Below are positions 53,679 through 62,799 of a stretch of 64,000 nt of DNA, in pieces. Position 1 is the first letter of the stretch. Each line of letters begins with the position of its first letter. Origin of the DNA: Citromicrobium sp. (GTDB lineage: Bacteria > Pseudomonadota > Alphaproteobacteria > Sphingomonadales > Sphingomonadaceae); contig PBYQ01000009.1 in assembly GCA_002729695.1 (NCBI GenBank), positions 27,968-91,967 on the forward strand. Direction: 5' to 3'. The notes beneath the pieces are model-generated. The model searched no databases, had not been told where the DNA came from, and was given only the letters and a program-made list of their open reading frames with translations. Position numbers and translations under genes: made by a program.

Positions 53679-54713
53679 TTACTCGGCGCCGAGCGCCTTC
53701 AGGATCGCGCCCCAGGACACGAGTTTGAAGTTCTGCGCGTGCGGAGAATTGATGCCGTCCTGCGCGATGAACAGGCCATGCGGATAGTCCGGCCCGAAGC
53801 TGCGATTGTCCAGCTCGATACCGTCGGTTTCCTCGGTCGAGCCGAATGTGCCCTTCGCTATCCGAAAGCGGCCGACGGGTTCGATCCCGGGGAGATGGTA
53901 GACGGCGTAGGCGTTGTCGCCCTGGCTGGAGGCAACCAGATAGCCGCCGTCCTCGCCTTCGGGGGCCAGTGCCAGACCTTCGAGATCGGGCACAAGCATC
54001 CCCGTATTGGTCGGCGCGACCAGCTTCTTGGTTCCGCTGACCGTGTCGATCGCCCAGATGCCTGCAGCTTCCTCGCCGACGTAAAGCGTGCCCGTCCGCG
54101 GATCGACGACGCAGCCTTCGGGTTGGGAGGGCACCGTGGCAAGGGTAACGGTCTTGGAAGACACACCATCGGGCCTGACAGTTAGTCTGGTGCGATAGAT
54201 CGCGCCCTCTTTTGGTGCGGAGTACACATCCAGCGTCCCCGCATCGGACATCGGACCGGCGCAGATGCCGTATCCTTCTCCGGGACCGACATTGACGCGG
54301 TTCCCGGCAGTGAGCTTGCCTGTGCTCGGATCGAGCATCGCCAGCTGGATGTGGGCAGTGGCAAGATCCTGGCGGTCACTGGCAAGGACTAGTATCCCAC
54401 CGCCCGACATCTCGACCAGGTCGACATTGTTGAGGCCGGGTGCCGGCATGAACGCCAGCTGTTCGCCCTTCAGGTTGTAGACGTAGAGGCCGCCCTTCTT
54501 GTCCGTGCTGACGATCAGGCTTTTCGACGGATCCGCCGGATTGCGCCAGATCGCCGGGTCGTCAGCAGCGTCCTCGTTCGCCGTCCCCACCGGAGAAGTC
54601 TCGGCGGTCGCGTAAACCGAAACCGCCGGATCGCCCATCGCAGGGACGGTGGCGCAGCCCCCCACCGCCAGCGCGAGGCTGGCGGTGGCGAGCATGGTAA
54701 TGCGCTTGTCCAT
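53679..54713 (-). CDS. Beta-propeller phytase (lipoprotein)
   Basis: The 344-residue protein is a beta-propeller (alkaline, calcium-dependent) phytase that releases phosphate from inositol hexakisphosphate. The N-terminus MDKRITMLATASLALAVGGC is a lipoprotein signal peptide with lipobox VGGC, so it is a membrane-anchored periplasmic or surface enzyme. Propeller features include DDPAIWRNPADPSKSLIVST, acidic calcium and active-site residues and the closing TEETDGIELDNRSFGPDYPHG region. Its start overlaps the upstream TonB-dependent receptor stop by 1 base, forming a two-gene operon; this pairing is known from several aquatic alphaproteobacteria. Confidence 0.93.
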   Translation of the reverse strand: MDKRITMLATASLALAVGGCATVPAMGDPAVSVYATAETSPVGTANEDAADDPAIWRNPADPSKSLIVSTDKKGGLYVYNLKGEQLAFMPAPGLNNVDLVEMSGGGILVLASDRQDLATAHIQLAMLDPSTGKLTAGNRVNVGPGEGYGICAGPMSDAGTLDVYSAPKEGAIYRTRLTVRPDGVSSKTVTLATVPSQPEGCVVDPRTGTLYVGEEAAGIWAIDTVSGTKKLVAPTNTGMLVPDLEGLALAPEGEDGGYLVASSQGDNAYAVYHLPGIEPVGRFRIAKGTFGSTEETDGIELDNRSFGPDYPHGLFIAQDGINSPHAQNFKLVSWGAILKALGAE

Positions 54714-57496
54714 CAGAAGTTGACCTTCGCGCCGAACTTCACCGTCGGGCCGTACTCTTCGTACTGGAGCAGGCGCTTGCGGCTATCGAAGTTCTGGTAG
54801 GCGAAGTACTTGGCGTTGTTGACGTTGATCCACTCCGCGAACAGCCGGATCCCGTCGGTCAGCTTGTACTTGGCCGACAGGTCGATCTGGAAGTGGTTGT
54901 CTACGTAGCGATCTTCGGTGGGATCGCCGCCCAGCTCGTCGAGATACTTGCTGCGATAGGTGCCCGCGGCGCGCAGATCGATCGGGCCCTTTTCGTATCC
55001 GATCACGATGTTGCCGGTGTGCTTGGACGCAGCCGGAAGCGTGATCTCGCGCGGGTCGTCGATGTCGCCGTCGTTCAGCACCGTGCCGGTTGCATCGGTG
55101 TAGGTGTAGTTGAGCTGCAGCAGGAGGCCGCTCAGCGGTCCGGGCAGGAAGGTCATCACCTGGCTGTAGCTGGCTTCGATGCCGAAAACGGTCGCCGTGT
55201 CACCATTGATGGCGCGGGTCAGCTCGTCGTAGTCGACGCCCTGGAACGTGCCCGGTGTGGCCAGGGTCTGGTCGACGATGAAATTGTCGATCGACTTGTA
55301 GAACGCGCCCAGCGTCACCGCGCCCTTGCTGTCGAAGTAGTATTCGACGGAGGCATCGGCGTTCCACGCGCGGTAGGGCAGAAGATCGGGGTTGCCGAAC
55401 TCGGCCTCGAGGTCTTCGTTGATCGTGTAGATCGGCGCGAGCTTCGACAGCTTCGGACGGACCAGGCTCTTGTAGCCTGCCGCGCGGACCACGAGATTGT
55501 CCTTCGGTTCGAAGCGGATCGTCAGGCTGGGGAGCCAGTCGGTGTAGTCGCGATCGAACGACACCGGGATCACGTCGGTCACGTCGTTACCATCGTCGAC
55601 GACAAGCTGACCGTTGAGCGTGGTCTGCGTGTCCTCGACGCGTACCCCGCCGATCACCCGCAGCGTATCGCTGTCGTAACGCGCGAGGCCGTAACCGGCG
55701 AGGATGTCTTCCTCTGCGCTGTAGTCGCTCGGCAGCGAAAGCAGGTCGGTTTCGTACTGATCGACCTCGAAATTGGCGCGATTGGCGAGGAAGAACTCTG
55801 CCGCCGAGTACTTGTCGAGCACAGGCCCGATATCGGTCAGGCGATAGGTCTGCTCACCCAGCAGCGTACCTGCGTTCAGCGTGCCGTTGTAGTCGCCGTA
55901 ATAGACCCCGGTGAAGTTGTAGCTCTTGTCGCGCCAGCGGCCCTTGAAGCCGCCCTGAAGAGCGAACTCGCCGCCGGCCATGGCGAAGGACCGGCCCAGG
56001 TCACCCTTGACCGCGTATTCTTCGTCGACGCTGTCCGAAAGCGTGGTCAGCTCGAGCCGGTTGAACTTGTAATTGGTCGGATCGAAGAAATCGGCCGTGT
56101 TGCCGGACACGCTGTAGAGCGGGACGCGATCATCGCTGTAATCCATCGTCACATCGACGCCATCGCCGTCGAAGCGCGAGCGGAAGCGGATCGGATCGAC
56201 CGAGAAGTTCTCGCGCTCGCTCGACTTCGCCCAGCTGCCCGACAGGTGGGCTTTCCACACGCCATCATCGTGTTCGATCCCGATCTGCTGCGATGCGATC
56301 TGCTGGCGTTCGAACCGGTCCTTCAGGTCGCGGCGCACCTCGATGCGGCCGTCGGCGTCGGTGAAGAACGCGCTGTCGGCAGTGCCGCTCGCGGGATCTT
56401 CGTCGAAGATCAGCGTGGTGCGACGGCGATATTCGTGATCGTCGAACTGACTGAAGGTGCCGCGCACGAAAATCTTGGTGAAATCCGACAGACGGCCATC
56501 GGCGTTGAGCGTGCCGCTGATGCGTTCGCGCGTCACGTCGTAATCGCGATATTCGACCTCTTCGGCGAAGGCGACGCCGCCTGCCTCGTTCCAGTCAGCC
56601 GCTTCGATATTGTCGGTTTCGAATTCGCGCTTGTAATACGAAATGCCGCCCGAGATGCCGAAGTCGTCGCCGATGCGGGTGGCGAAGTCGATGCTGCCCT
56701 TGGGCGTCACCTTGCCGACATAGTCGTTGTAGCTGCCTTCCAGCTTGACCGAGAGCAGGTCTTTCTTGCGGTCGAATGCGCTGGTCGTGTTGATCTCTAC
56801 CGAAGCACCGATCGTGTCGGCGTCCATATCGGGGGTCAGCGATTTCTTGACCTCGATCGATTCGATGATGTCGCTCGAAATCACGTCGAGCGCGACCGAA
56901 CGCACGTCGCTTTCGGGCGAGGGCAGGCGCACCCCGTTGAGCGAGCTCGAATTGAGCTCGGGGTCTAGGCCGCGAACGCTGACGAAGCGGCCCTCGCCCT
57001 GATCGTTCAGCACGTTGACGCCGGGGAGGCGACGCAGGCTTTCCGCCACGTTCTGATCGGGGAACTGGCCGATCGCGTCACGGGTCAGCACATCGCTGAT
57101 GCCGTCAGCCGCGCGCTTGCGGTTGAGCGAGCTGGCAAGGTTCGCGCGCTGGCCGATGACGACGATCGTTTCGCCCTGATTGGACAGGAGGGCCAGCGTC
57201 ACATTGACCTCGCCCGTTTCGGGGACGCTGATCGTCTGGCTAGCGGTCTCCGCGCCGACATAGCTGGCCTCGATAGTATATTCGCCAGCGGGCACATCGC
57301 CGAAAACGAACGAGCCATCCCGACCGGTCGTTGCGACGCGGTTGAGCTCGACGATCCGCACTTCGGCGGAGCGCAGGGTCACGGTATCGTTATCTCCCGT
57401 CACCGTACCGACGACTTCGCCCGCAAGCGCCGGAGCGGCGAGGGCGGTGGACAGCGCAATAAGGCCGACCCGAGTGGCGAAACGCATGCTGGTCAT
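54713..57496 (-). CDS. TonB-dependent receptor paired with phytase
   Basis: The 927-residue outer-membrane receptor has a signal peptide (LIALSTALAAPALAGE), a carboxypeptidase-regulatory-like Ig domain (residues about 27-105), a plug with SDVLTRDAIGQFPDQNVAES and LRRLPGVNV, and a barrel ending YGPTVKFGAKVNF. It belongs to the group of large receptors (over 900 residues, with the N-terminal domain) found widely in Sphingomonadales for complex substrates. Genetic coupling to phytase suggests import of phytate or inositol phosphates, but direct evidence is absent. The start ATG is 57496; an ATG four codons later (57484) is also possible. Confidence 0.9.
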   Translation of the reverse strand: MTSMRFATRVGLIALSTALAAPALAGEVVGTVTGDNDTVTLRSAEVRIVELNRVATTGRDGSFVFGDVPAGEYTIEASYVGAETASQTISVPETGEVNVTLALLSNQGETIVVIGQRANLASSLNRKRAADGISDVLTRDAIGQFPDQNVAESLRRLPGVNVLNDQGEGRFVSVRGLDPELNSSSLNGVRLPSPESDVRSVALDVISSDIIESIEVKKSLTPDMDADTIGASVEINTTSAFDRKKDLLSVKLEGSYNDYVGKVTPKGSIDFATRIGDDFGISGGISYYKREFETDNIEAADWNEAGGVAFAEEVEYRDYDVTRERISGTLNADGRLSDFTKIFVRGTFSQFDDHEYRRRTTLIFDEDPASGTADSAFFTDADGRIEVRRDLKDRFERQQIASQQIGIEHDDGVWKAHLSGSWAKSSERENFSVDPIRFRSRFDGDGVDVTMDYSDDRVPLYSVSGNTADFFDPTNYKFNRLELTTLSDSVDEEYAVKGDLGRSFAMAGGEFALQGGFKGRWRDKSYNFTGVYYGDYNGTLNAGTLLGEQTYRLTDIGPVLDKYSAAEFFLANRANFEVDQYETDLLSLPSDYSAEEDILAGYGLARYDSDTLRVIGGVRVEDTQTTLNGQLVVDDGNDVTDVIPVSFDRDYTDWLPSLTIRFEPKDNLVVRAAGYKSLVRPKLSKLAPIYTINEDLEAEFGNPDLLPYRAWNADASVEYYFDSKGAVTLGAFYKSIDNFIVDQTLATPGTFQGVDYDELTRAINGDTATVFGIEASYSQVMTFLPGPLSGLLLQLNYTYTDATGTVLNDGDIDDPREITLPAASKHTGNIVIGYEKGPIDLRAAGTYRSKYLDELGGDPTEDRYVDNHFQIDLSAKYKLTDGIRLFAEWINVNNAKYFAYQNFDSRKRLLQYEEYGPTVKFGAKVNF

Positions 57497-57866
57497 GTGA
57501 TAGTTTCCCTGTGTTCAATCCCGATGCGGCGGGCGGCTATCCGCGCTTGGTTGCGAGAAAGAGACGGATTGATGGCATTTCGGAGACTCTCGTCGCAGCG
57601 GTCGCGGGTCGGGCCATCGGTGGCGCGTGGGTCGGCGGGGCTTTGCGCGTTGGTTCAATCGGTTAGCGGGCCGTCGTGCCGGCCTCGGTAGGCTCGTGCC
57701 CAGGATGCAACACCGGTGCTTTTTCGGATGAGGGAGGGGTTTTTCTTCGCGATCGCACAATAGCGGTCCCGCAGATGGGCAGCTTTCGCGATCGACTTGA
57801 CGCTCTGTGATGAAATTGCGACATTTCCGCCGCGCGGCTCATCCCGCCGCGCTTGGGGGACCAGGG
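57497..57866. other. Divergent spacer between the receptor and a secreted-protein gene
   Basis: A 370-bp region between divergent genes. I found no supported gene, no clear terminator and no convincing Pho box. Two identical copies of TTCGCGATCG (57746-57755 and 57785-57794) are 39 bases apart, which is weak evidence for a repeated operator. A GC-rich stretch fills the rest. Confidence 0.5.
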
Positions 57867-58193
57867 ATGATGACGCGAATTTTGCCGACAATTGTATGTC
57901 TCGCGCTGGCTGCGGGACCGGTCATGGCCCAGGAACGCGCGGGTGCGATCCTCGTCAGGGTCGAGCGGGGCGTGGAGAGCGGTTTCTTCGACGATACCGG
58001 CGACGCCCGGCGAGAGCTGGCTGCGAAGGTCGAGATGGCCGCACGGATGGCCTGCGCCGATTCATGGACGCCGCGCCCCACGATCTACGAATCGATCGAC
58101 TATCAGGTCGACTGGGAAAGCGCCGACCGCGCGCATCCGCGACAGCGCAAGGCCATCGCGCGTGACATCAGCGTGCGTTGCGCGAGCAACTGA
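57867..58193 (+). CDS. Small secreted protein, UrcA-like
   Basis: The 108-residue product begins MMTRILPTIVCLALAAGPVM with a clear signal peptide, cleaved near AQERAG. The mature part, about 85 residues, has two Cys (in RMACADSW and SVRCASN) that may form a disulfide, and a helical ARRELAAKVEMAARMAC segment. Cys spacing and size recall the UrcA family common in sphingomonads, but similarity is weak. GGGGACCAGGG lies upstream of the ATG. I cannot give a function. It is unrelated to its CitE-like neighbour apart from direction. Confidence 0.55.
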   Translation: MMTRILPTIVCLALAAGPVMAQERAGAILVRVERGVESGFFDDTGDARRELAAKVEMAARMACADSWTPRPTIYESIDYQVDWESADRAHPRQRKAIARDISVRCASN

Positions 58194-58248
58194 GGCCAAC
58201 AGGGCAAGACGGCTGGCGGGATCGCGGCACGGGCGCTAGACCCGCGGT

Positions 58249-59160
58249 ATGACAGCGACGAGCAACTCCGTTTCCAACGCCGCCACCGACATCAGGCCGT
58301 GGACCGCGCGCTCGCTCCTGTTCGTGCCGGGGGATAGCCCGCGCAAGCTTGAGAAGGCGCTGACGGGCGAGGCGGACCTCATCATCCTCGACCTGGAGGA
58401 CTCGGTCGCGCCGAGCGCCAAGCCGGGTGCGCGCGAACACGTGGCGCAGGCGCTGGGGCAGGGCGCTCGCTCGAAGCCGCTGTGGGTGCGGATCAACCCG
58501 CTCGACACGCCCGATGCCATGCAGGACCTTGTTGCGGTGGTGCAGCACCGGCCCGACGGGATCATGCTGCCCAAGGCGACGCCCGACGAGGCGCGGCTGC
58601 TGGGCCATTACCTGACTGCGCTGGAGGCGGCGGCCGGGCTGGAGGCGGAGAGTATCCGCCTGATCGTGGTCGCGACCGAGACTGCGCCCGCGCTGTTCCG
58701 GCTGGGCGACTATGCGGGCGTGCCCCGGCTCGACGCGCTGACATGGGGCGCGGAAGACCTTGCCGCAGCGTTCGGCTCGTCGGCCAACCGCGATGCGGAC
58801 GGCAACCTGCTCGCTCCGTTTGCGCTCGCGCGAACGCTGTGCCTTGCAGGGGCCAACGCGGCCGGAGTCGCGCCGATCGAGACGATCGACCCCAATTTCC
58901 GCGACGAAGAGCGGATGGCCAAGGTGCCCGCCGATGCCCGGACCTTGGGCTTCCGGGGAATGATGGCGATCCATCCGGCGCAGGTGGAACCGATCAACCG
59001 CGCCTTCACCCCTTCGGAAGACGAACTGGAACGCGCGCGCCGGATCGTCGCGCTGTTCGAAGCGAACCCCGATTCGGGCGCGCTGCAACTCGACGGCGAG
59101 ATGGTCGACATCCCGCACCTCAAGCAGGCGCGCGGTCTGCTCGCACAGGCGCGCGTGTAG
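58249..59160 (+). CDS. CitE-like HpcH/HpaI-family CoA-ester lyase
   Basis: The 303-residue TIM-barrel enzyme resembles citrate lyase beta and malyl/citramalyl-CoA lyases. Features are LLFVPGDSPRKLEKAL near the N-terminus, the metal-binding ILDLEDSVAPS, the AEDLAAAFGSS region, and RGMMAIHPAQVEPIN. There are no citC, citD or citF genes nearby, so it is not part of a citrate lyase complex; an acyl-CoA lyase or aldolase such as for malyl-CoA, beta-methylmalyl-CoA or (S)-citramalyl-CoA is more likely. The start MTATSNSVSNAATD has an unstructured lead before the barrel. Confidence 0.88.
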   Translation: MTATSNSVSNAATDIRPWTARSLLFVPGDSPRKLEKALTGEADLIILDLEDSVAPSAKPGAREHVAQALGQGARSKPLWVRINPLDTPDAMQDLVAVVQHRPDGIMLPKATPDEARLLGHYLTALEAAAGLEAESIRLIVVATETAPALFRLGDYAGVPRLDALTWGAEDLAAAFGSSANRDADGNLLAPFALARTLCLAGANAAGVAPIETIDPNFRDEERMAKVPADARTLGFRGMMAIHPAQVEPINRAFTPSEDELERARRIVALFEANPDSGALQLDGEMVDIPHLKQARGLLAQARV

Positions 59161-59347
59161 GGCTCTGACACACCTGACACAGTGTCCTGGGGGCAAAAAG
59201 CTACGGGCGGTAACGGGTGCGAGAGTGGGCGCGTCGACCGCTGGATTGCGGCGCGAATCTCGGAGAGGGCGGATGGAGAGAAAGAGCCGCTTGGAAGCTA
59301 GCGGATGAGGGCAGAGTAGGAAAACCTTCCACATCCCCCGCAAGCGT

Positions 59348-59441
59348 CCCGTTCGTGCTGAGCTTGTCGAAGCACTGCATTTCCTTTTGCAAGTCCGTGG
59401 CCGAAGAAAGTGCAGCCCTTCGACAGGCTCAGGGCGAGCGG
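59348..59441. repeat. Repeat family A, two-armed element
   Basis: The arms are CCCGTTCGTGCTGAGCTTGT (from 59348, continuing CGAAGCACTG) and CAGCCCTTCGACAGGCTCAG (from 59413, continuing GGCGAGCGG). They are inverted copies like those of the element at 20075-20167. Here the element is intergenic, between the CitE-like lyase and the convergent enoyl-CoA hydratase. Confidence 0.85.
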
Positions 59442-59464
59442 TACATGGTTGGGACCGCCGTGCA

Positions 59465-60256
59465 CTACCGCCCCTTGAACGCCGCCTCACGCTTGCCGAG
59501 GAAGGCTTGCACGCCTTCGACGAAATCCTCGCTGTTGCCCGCGATCCGCTGCGCTTCGGCTTCGGCGTTCATCGCGTCGGAGAGGCTCTGCGATTGCGCG
59601 TTGCGGACGAGGCGGCGGATCTGCCCCATCGCCACGGTCGGGCCGTTCGCCAGCCGCTCGGCGAGCGCGCGTGCCTCGTCCATCAGCGCCTCGTCTTCGA
59701 CGCAGCGGTTGACCATGCCGAGTTCGTAGGCGCGTTCGGCCAAGATACGCTCGCCCAGCAGCATCGCTTCCATCGCCGCCGGAATGCCCGCCGCCTTGGG
59801 CAGCACCCAGGTCGCGCCGCCATCGGGGACCAGTCCGATATTGACGAAGGCTTGCAGGAAGTAGGAGGACTTTGCCGCGACGATCAGGTCGCCCGACAGC
59901 GCCAGCGTGCAGCCGATCCCCGCCGCCGCGCCGTTGACGGCGGTGACCACCGGAATGTCGAGCCCGGCGAGCGCCAGCATCAGCGGGTTGAAGGAGGTTT
60001 GCAGGCTCCGGCGCGAGGCGTCGCCCGGCTTGCCGCCGTCGAACTGGCGCGCGCTCAGGTCCGCGCCCGAGCTGAACCCGCGCCCTTCGCCCGTGATGAG
60101 GAGCGCGCGTGCGCCCATGCCGGGCAGCGTGTCGAACGCCTTGAGCATCTCGCCCACCATTTCGGGCCCCATCGCGTTCATCTTGTCGGGCTTGTTCAGC
60201 GTCAGGGTCACGACGCTGCCGGTCTGGTCGACGCGGATGGTGTTGTAATCGGCCAT
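59465..60256 (-). CDS. Enoyl-CoA hydratase/isomerase family protein
   Basis: The 263-residue crotonase-fold protein starts MADYNTIRVDQTGSVVTLTL. The oxyanion-hole blocks are visible: GRGFSSGADLSARQ and VNGAAAGIGCTLALSGDLI. The catalytic position that is Glu in classical hydratases (the AGxGWxLA block and the VPDGGATW segment) is GLVPDGGATWVLPKAAG, typical of isomerase or PaaG-like members (Asp in place of Glu), so hydration activity is uncertain. ATG 60256 is the start; the frame extends 27 residues upstream without similarity. The gene is alone. Confidence 0.88.
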   Translation of the reverse strand: MADYNTIRVDQTGSVVTLTLNKPDKMNAMGPEMVGEMLKAFDTLPGMGARALLITGEGRGFSSGADLSARQFDGGKPGDASRRSLQTSFNPLMLALAGLDIPVVTAVNGAAAGIGCTLALSGDLIVAAKSSYFLQAFVNIGLVPDGGATWVLPKAAGIPAAMEAMLLGERILAERAYELGMVNRCVEDEALMDEARALAERLANGPTVAMGQIRRLVRNAQSQSLSDAMNAEAEAQRIAGNSEDFVEGVQAFLGKREAAFKGR

Positions 60257-60387
60257 GGCGTGCGGGTCCTCTTTCCCAATTCGTTTGGCGCTTGGTTCGG
60301 GCATGGAGTCGATTTTGGCAAGGGTTGCTCTTTGCAATCGACCTTTCGCAGTTGCGCCGGGGCGGGGCGGCTGCCACCTGCGCGGGC

Positions 60388-61170
60388 ATGAACGATTCCG
60401 GCCCCACCTTCCTCGCCACCGAAGGCATCCACAATTTCCGCGACTACGGCGGCTATCCGACGCAGGGTGGGGCGCGTGTTCGCACCGGTCTGCTCTACCG
60501 CTCGGGCCAGCATGTCGAGGCGAGCGATTCCGACCTTCAGACCTTCGCCGATCTTGGCATCCGCACGGTGATCGACCTGCGCGGGAATGGGGAGCGCGAA
60601 CGCCATCCGTGCCGCCGCCCCGAACTGTGGGATGGCGAGGTCGTGTTCTACGATGGCGAGACCAGCTCCAGCCCGCCGCACGTGCCGCAGGAGAAGCGCG
60701 AGCTTACGCCGGAGACCGCGCAGGAGCGGATGCTGAGCCTCTACACCCGGATGCCCGAGAACCCGGCGATGCAGGTGATCTTCGGCCAGTACCTGCGCGC
60801 TCTGGCGGAACGCGACGGGGCGAGCCTGGTGCATTGCTTCGCGGGCAAGGACCGCACCGGGATCGCCGCTGCGCTGCTGCACCATATCCTCGGCGTGTCG
60901 CGTACGGACATGGTCACCGAATTTCTGCGGACCAATGATGCGCCGACCTACGACATCCTCGAAAGGCAGTCGCTGCCGGGGATCGAAGCACGCCTCGGCC
61001 CGCTCGACCGGCCGACGATCGACGCGCTGATGCAGGTGCGCGAGAGTTACTTCGACCGCTTCTTCGGGACCGTGGATGATCGCTGGGGTTCGCTCGACGC
61101 GTTTCTCGAACAAGCGATTGGTGTGGATGACCCGCTACGGGAGCGGTTGAACGACCGCTTCGTGGCGTGA
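60388..61170 (+). CDS. Tyrosine/serine protein phosphatase, Y_phosphatase3 type
   Basis: The 260-residue protein has the Cys-based phosphatase P-loop HCFAGKDRTG with C150 and R156, which forms a cysteinyl-phosphate intermediate. The N-terminal block GIHNFRDYGGYPTQGGARVR and TGLLYRSGQ are typical of bacterial MptpB/LipA-like phosphatases, which act on phosphotyrosine, phosphoserine or phosphoinositides. There is no signal peptide in the chosen frame (MNDSGPTFLATEGIHNFRDY); a longer frame begins at 60292 without similarity. Confidence 0.87.
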   Translation: MNDSGPTFLATEGIHNFRDYGGYPTQGGARVRTGLLYRSGQHVEASDSDLQTFADLGIRTVIDLRGNGERERHPCRRPELWDGEVVFYDGETSSSPPHVPQEKRELTPETAQERMLSLYTRMPENPAMQVIFGQYLRALAERDGASLVHCFAGKDRTGIAAALLHHILGVSRTDMVTEFLRTNDAPTYDILERQSLPGIEARLGPLDRPTIDALMQVRESYFDRFFGTVDDRWGSLDAFLEQAIGVDDPLRERLNDRFVA

Positions 61171-61232
61171 CTCCGGACGCCATCATCCCCATATTCGCAA
61201 CAAGACTTTAGACGGACAGGAGAGCTTCGCAC

Positions 61233-62216
61233 ATGGCGACGCACCGCACCAAGATGCTCATCATCGGTTCCGGCCCGGCAGGCTACAGCGCGGCCATTTA
61301 CGGCGCGCGCGCGATGCTGGAGCCAATCATGGTTCAGGGCCTGCAACCCGGCGGGCAGCTGACCATCACCACCGATGTCGAGAACTACCCCGGCTTTGCC
61401 GACGTGATCCAGGGCCCGTGGCTGATGGAGCAGATGCGCGCGCAGGCGGAGCATGTCGGTACGCGGATGCATTGGGACACGATCGTCGAGATCGACCTCA
61501 AGAACGGCTCTCCGTTCCGCGCGGTGGGCGACAGCGGCGATGAGTATATCGGCGACACCGTGGTGATCGCGACCGGTGCTTCGGCCAAGTGGCTGGGCGT
61601 GCCGGGTGAGCAGGAACTGGGCGGCAAGGGCGTGTCGGCCTGCGCGACCTGCGACGGGTTCTTCTTCCGCGGCAAGAAGGTCGCGGTGATCGGCGGAGGC
61701 AATACCGCCGTTGAAGAGGCGCTATACCTCACCAACCATTCGGACGACGTGACGCTGATCCACCGGCGCGACGAACTACGCAGCGAGAAGATCCTGCAGG
61801 AGCGTCTGTTCAAGTCCGACAAGATCACGCCGCTGTGGAACAAGGCGGTCGAGCGGTTCGTGGCGGGCGAGAACGGGGCGCTGCATCACCTCGTCCTCAA
61901 GGACACGCAGACCGGCGAGGAGAGCACGCTTGAGGTCGATGGGGCCTTCGTCGCGATCGGCCATGCGCCTGCGACCGAGCTCTTCACCGGCCAGCTGCCG
62001 ACCGACGATGGCGGTTACCTGATGGTCGAGCCGGGCACGCCCCGCACCGAGATCCCCGGCGTGTTCGCGTGCGGCGACGTGATGGACCACACCTATCGCC
62101 AGGCGGTGACGGCGGCGGGCACGGGCTGCATGGCCGCGCTCGACGCCGAGCGTTTCCTGTCGGGCCTCGAGATCGAGCTGGACGGCCACGTCGAGGAAGT
62201 CGAAGCGGCGGAGTAG
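61233..62216 (+). CDS. trxB: Thioredoxin reductase
   Basis: TrxB uses NADPH and FAD to reduce thioredoxin. The 327-residue protein has the FAD motif IIGSGPAGYSAAIYGARA, the redox CATC (C137 and C140) in SACATCDGFFF, the NADPH motif VIGGGNTAVEEALYL, and the C-terminal FAD-contact GVFACGDVMDH. AGGAGAG lies 7-8 bases before ATG 61233. Its stop is followed at once by repeat family B. Confidence 0.97.
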   Translation: MATHRTKMLIIGSGPAGYSAAIYGARAMLEPIMVQGLQPGGQLTITTDVENYPGFADVIQGPWLMEQMRAQAEHVGTRMHWDTIVEIDLKNGSPFRAVGDSGDEYIGDTVVIATGASAKWLGVPGEQELGGKGVSACATCDGFFFRGKKVAVIGGGNTAVEEALYLTNHSDDVTLIHRRDELRSEKILQERLFKSDKITPLWNKAVERFVAGENGALHHLVLKDTQTGEESTLEVDGAFVAIGHAPATELFTGQLPTDDGGYLMVEPGTPRTEIPGVFACGDVMDHTYRQAVTAAGTGCMAALDAERFLSGLEIELDGHVEEVEAAE

Positions 62217-62223
62217 CCCAGAA

Positions 62224-62337
62224 CTCCTCTCCCTTGAGGGGGAGGCTGGGTGGGGGTGTACGGCGAATATGGCTCGGGCTTGCCCTGCCATTGGCGTCGA
62301 ACCCCCACCCCCGGCCCCTCCCCGTGGGGAGGGGAGA
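62224..62337. repeat. Repeat family B, multi-hairpin intergenic element
   Basis: Outer arms CTCCTCTCCC (62224) and CCCCGTGGGGAGGGGAG (62321-62337) flank two internal C/G-rich hairpins (GGGTGGGGG/CCCCCACCC). The arms and internal structure resemble 8275-8393. It fills the space between trxB and the convergent MAPEG gene and may act as a terminator on both sides. Confidence 0.7.
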
Positions 62338-62361
62338 CGATGGGCGCACAACGTTGTCGGC

Positions 62362-62799
62362 CTACCCCGCAAACACCCGCGCCGTGGCGATCCCGATCAG
62401 GCCCATCAACACGACACTGGAAATCGCAAATAGCACGAAGCGCACCATCACGCGGTTCGCGGTCACCTGCACGATCGTGTGGATGATCCGCAGGCCGGTG
62501 TAGATCCACGCGAGCAGCGCCGGAATGCCGTCTCCAGCGCCCACGATCGCTAACACGATGCCCACGGCGTAGAACACCGTCGGCTGTTCGTGCAGGTGGT
62601 TGTAGTTGTGCGCCTTCCACTGCACCCGTGCGGGCAGCAGCGAGTCGAGGTCCTTCCCGGTCCCGCCGACCAGCTTGGCTGTGTCGATATCCTTGTGCGC
62701 CTGCATCGCCGGAATGCGTGTCGCATACATCCATACCCAGACGATCATGGTCCAGATCATCAGGACGACGAGGGGTTGCAGGATATCCATTCCGATCAT
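62362..62799 (-). CDS. MAPEG-family membrane protein, copy 2
   Basis: The 145-residue four-helix membrane protein belongs to the MAPEG superfamily (membrane-associated proteins in eicosanoid and glutathione metabolism). It starts MIGMDILQPLVVLMIW and has the family patch WKAHNYNHLHEQPTVFYA between helices 1 and 2. The conserved glutathione-contact motif of eukaryotic members (R-x2-N-x2-E) is replaced by N-x-L-H-E. ATG 62799 overlaps the stop of the upstream paralog (ATGA). Both copies have equal length. Confidence 0.87.
   Translation of the reverse strand: MIGMDILQPLVVLMIWTMIVWVWMYATRIPAMQAHKDIDTAKLVGGTGKDLDSLLPARVQWKAHNYNHLHEQPTVFYAVGIVLAIVGAGDGIPALLAWIYTGLRIIHTIVQVTANRVMVRFVLFAISSVVLMGLIGIATARVFAG

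Noticed and set aside
54893..56968. 691-codon open frame opposite the phytase-linked receptor
   Set aside because: The receptor on the other strand has a complete signal peptide, plug and barrel. The antisense translation is low in conserved features.
57740..57830. Pho box in front of the phytase operon or the secreted protein
   Set aside because: CTGTGAT at 57804 resembles one half-site, but the second half at 11-base spacing does not match.
58168..59490. 440-codon open frame opposite the CitE-like gene
   Set aside because: It is the shadow of a gene with conserved motifs, and it also crosses repeat family A.
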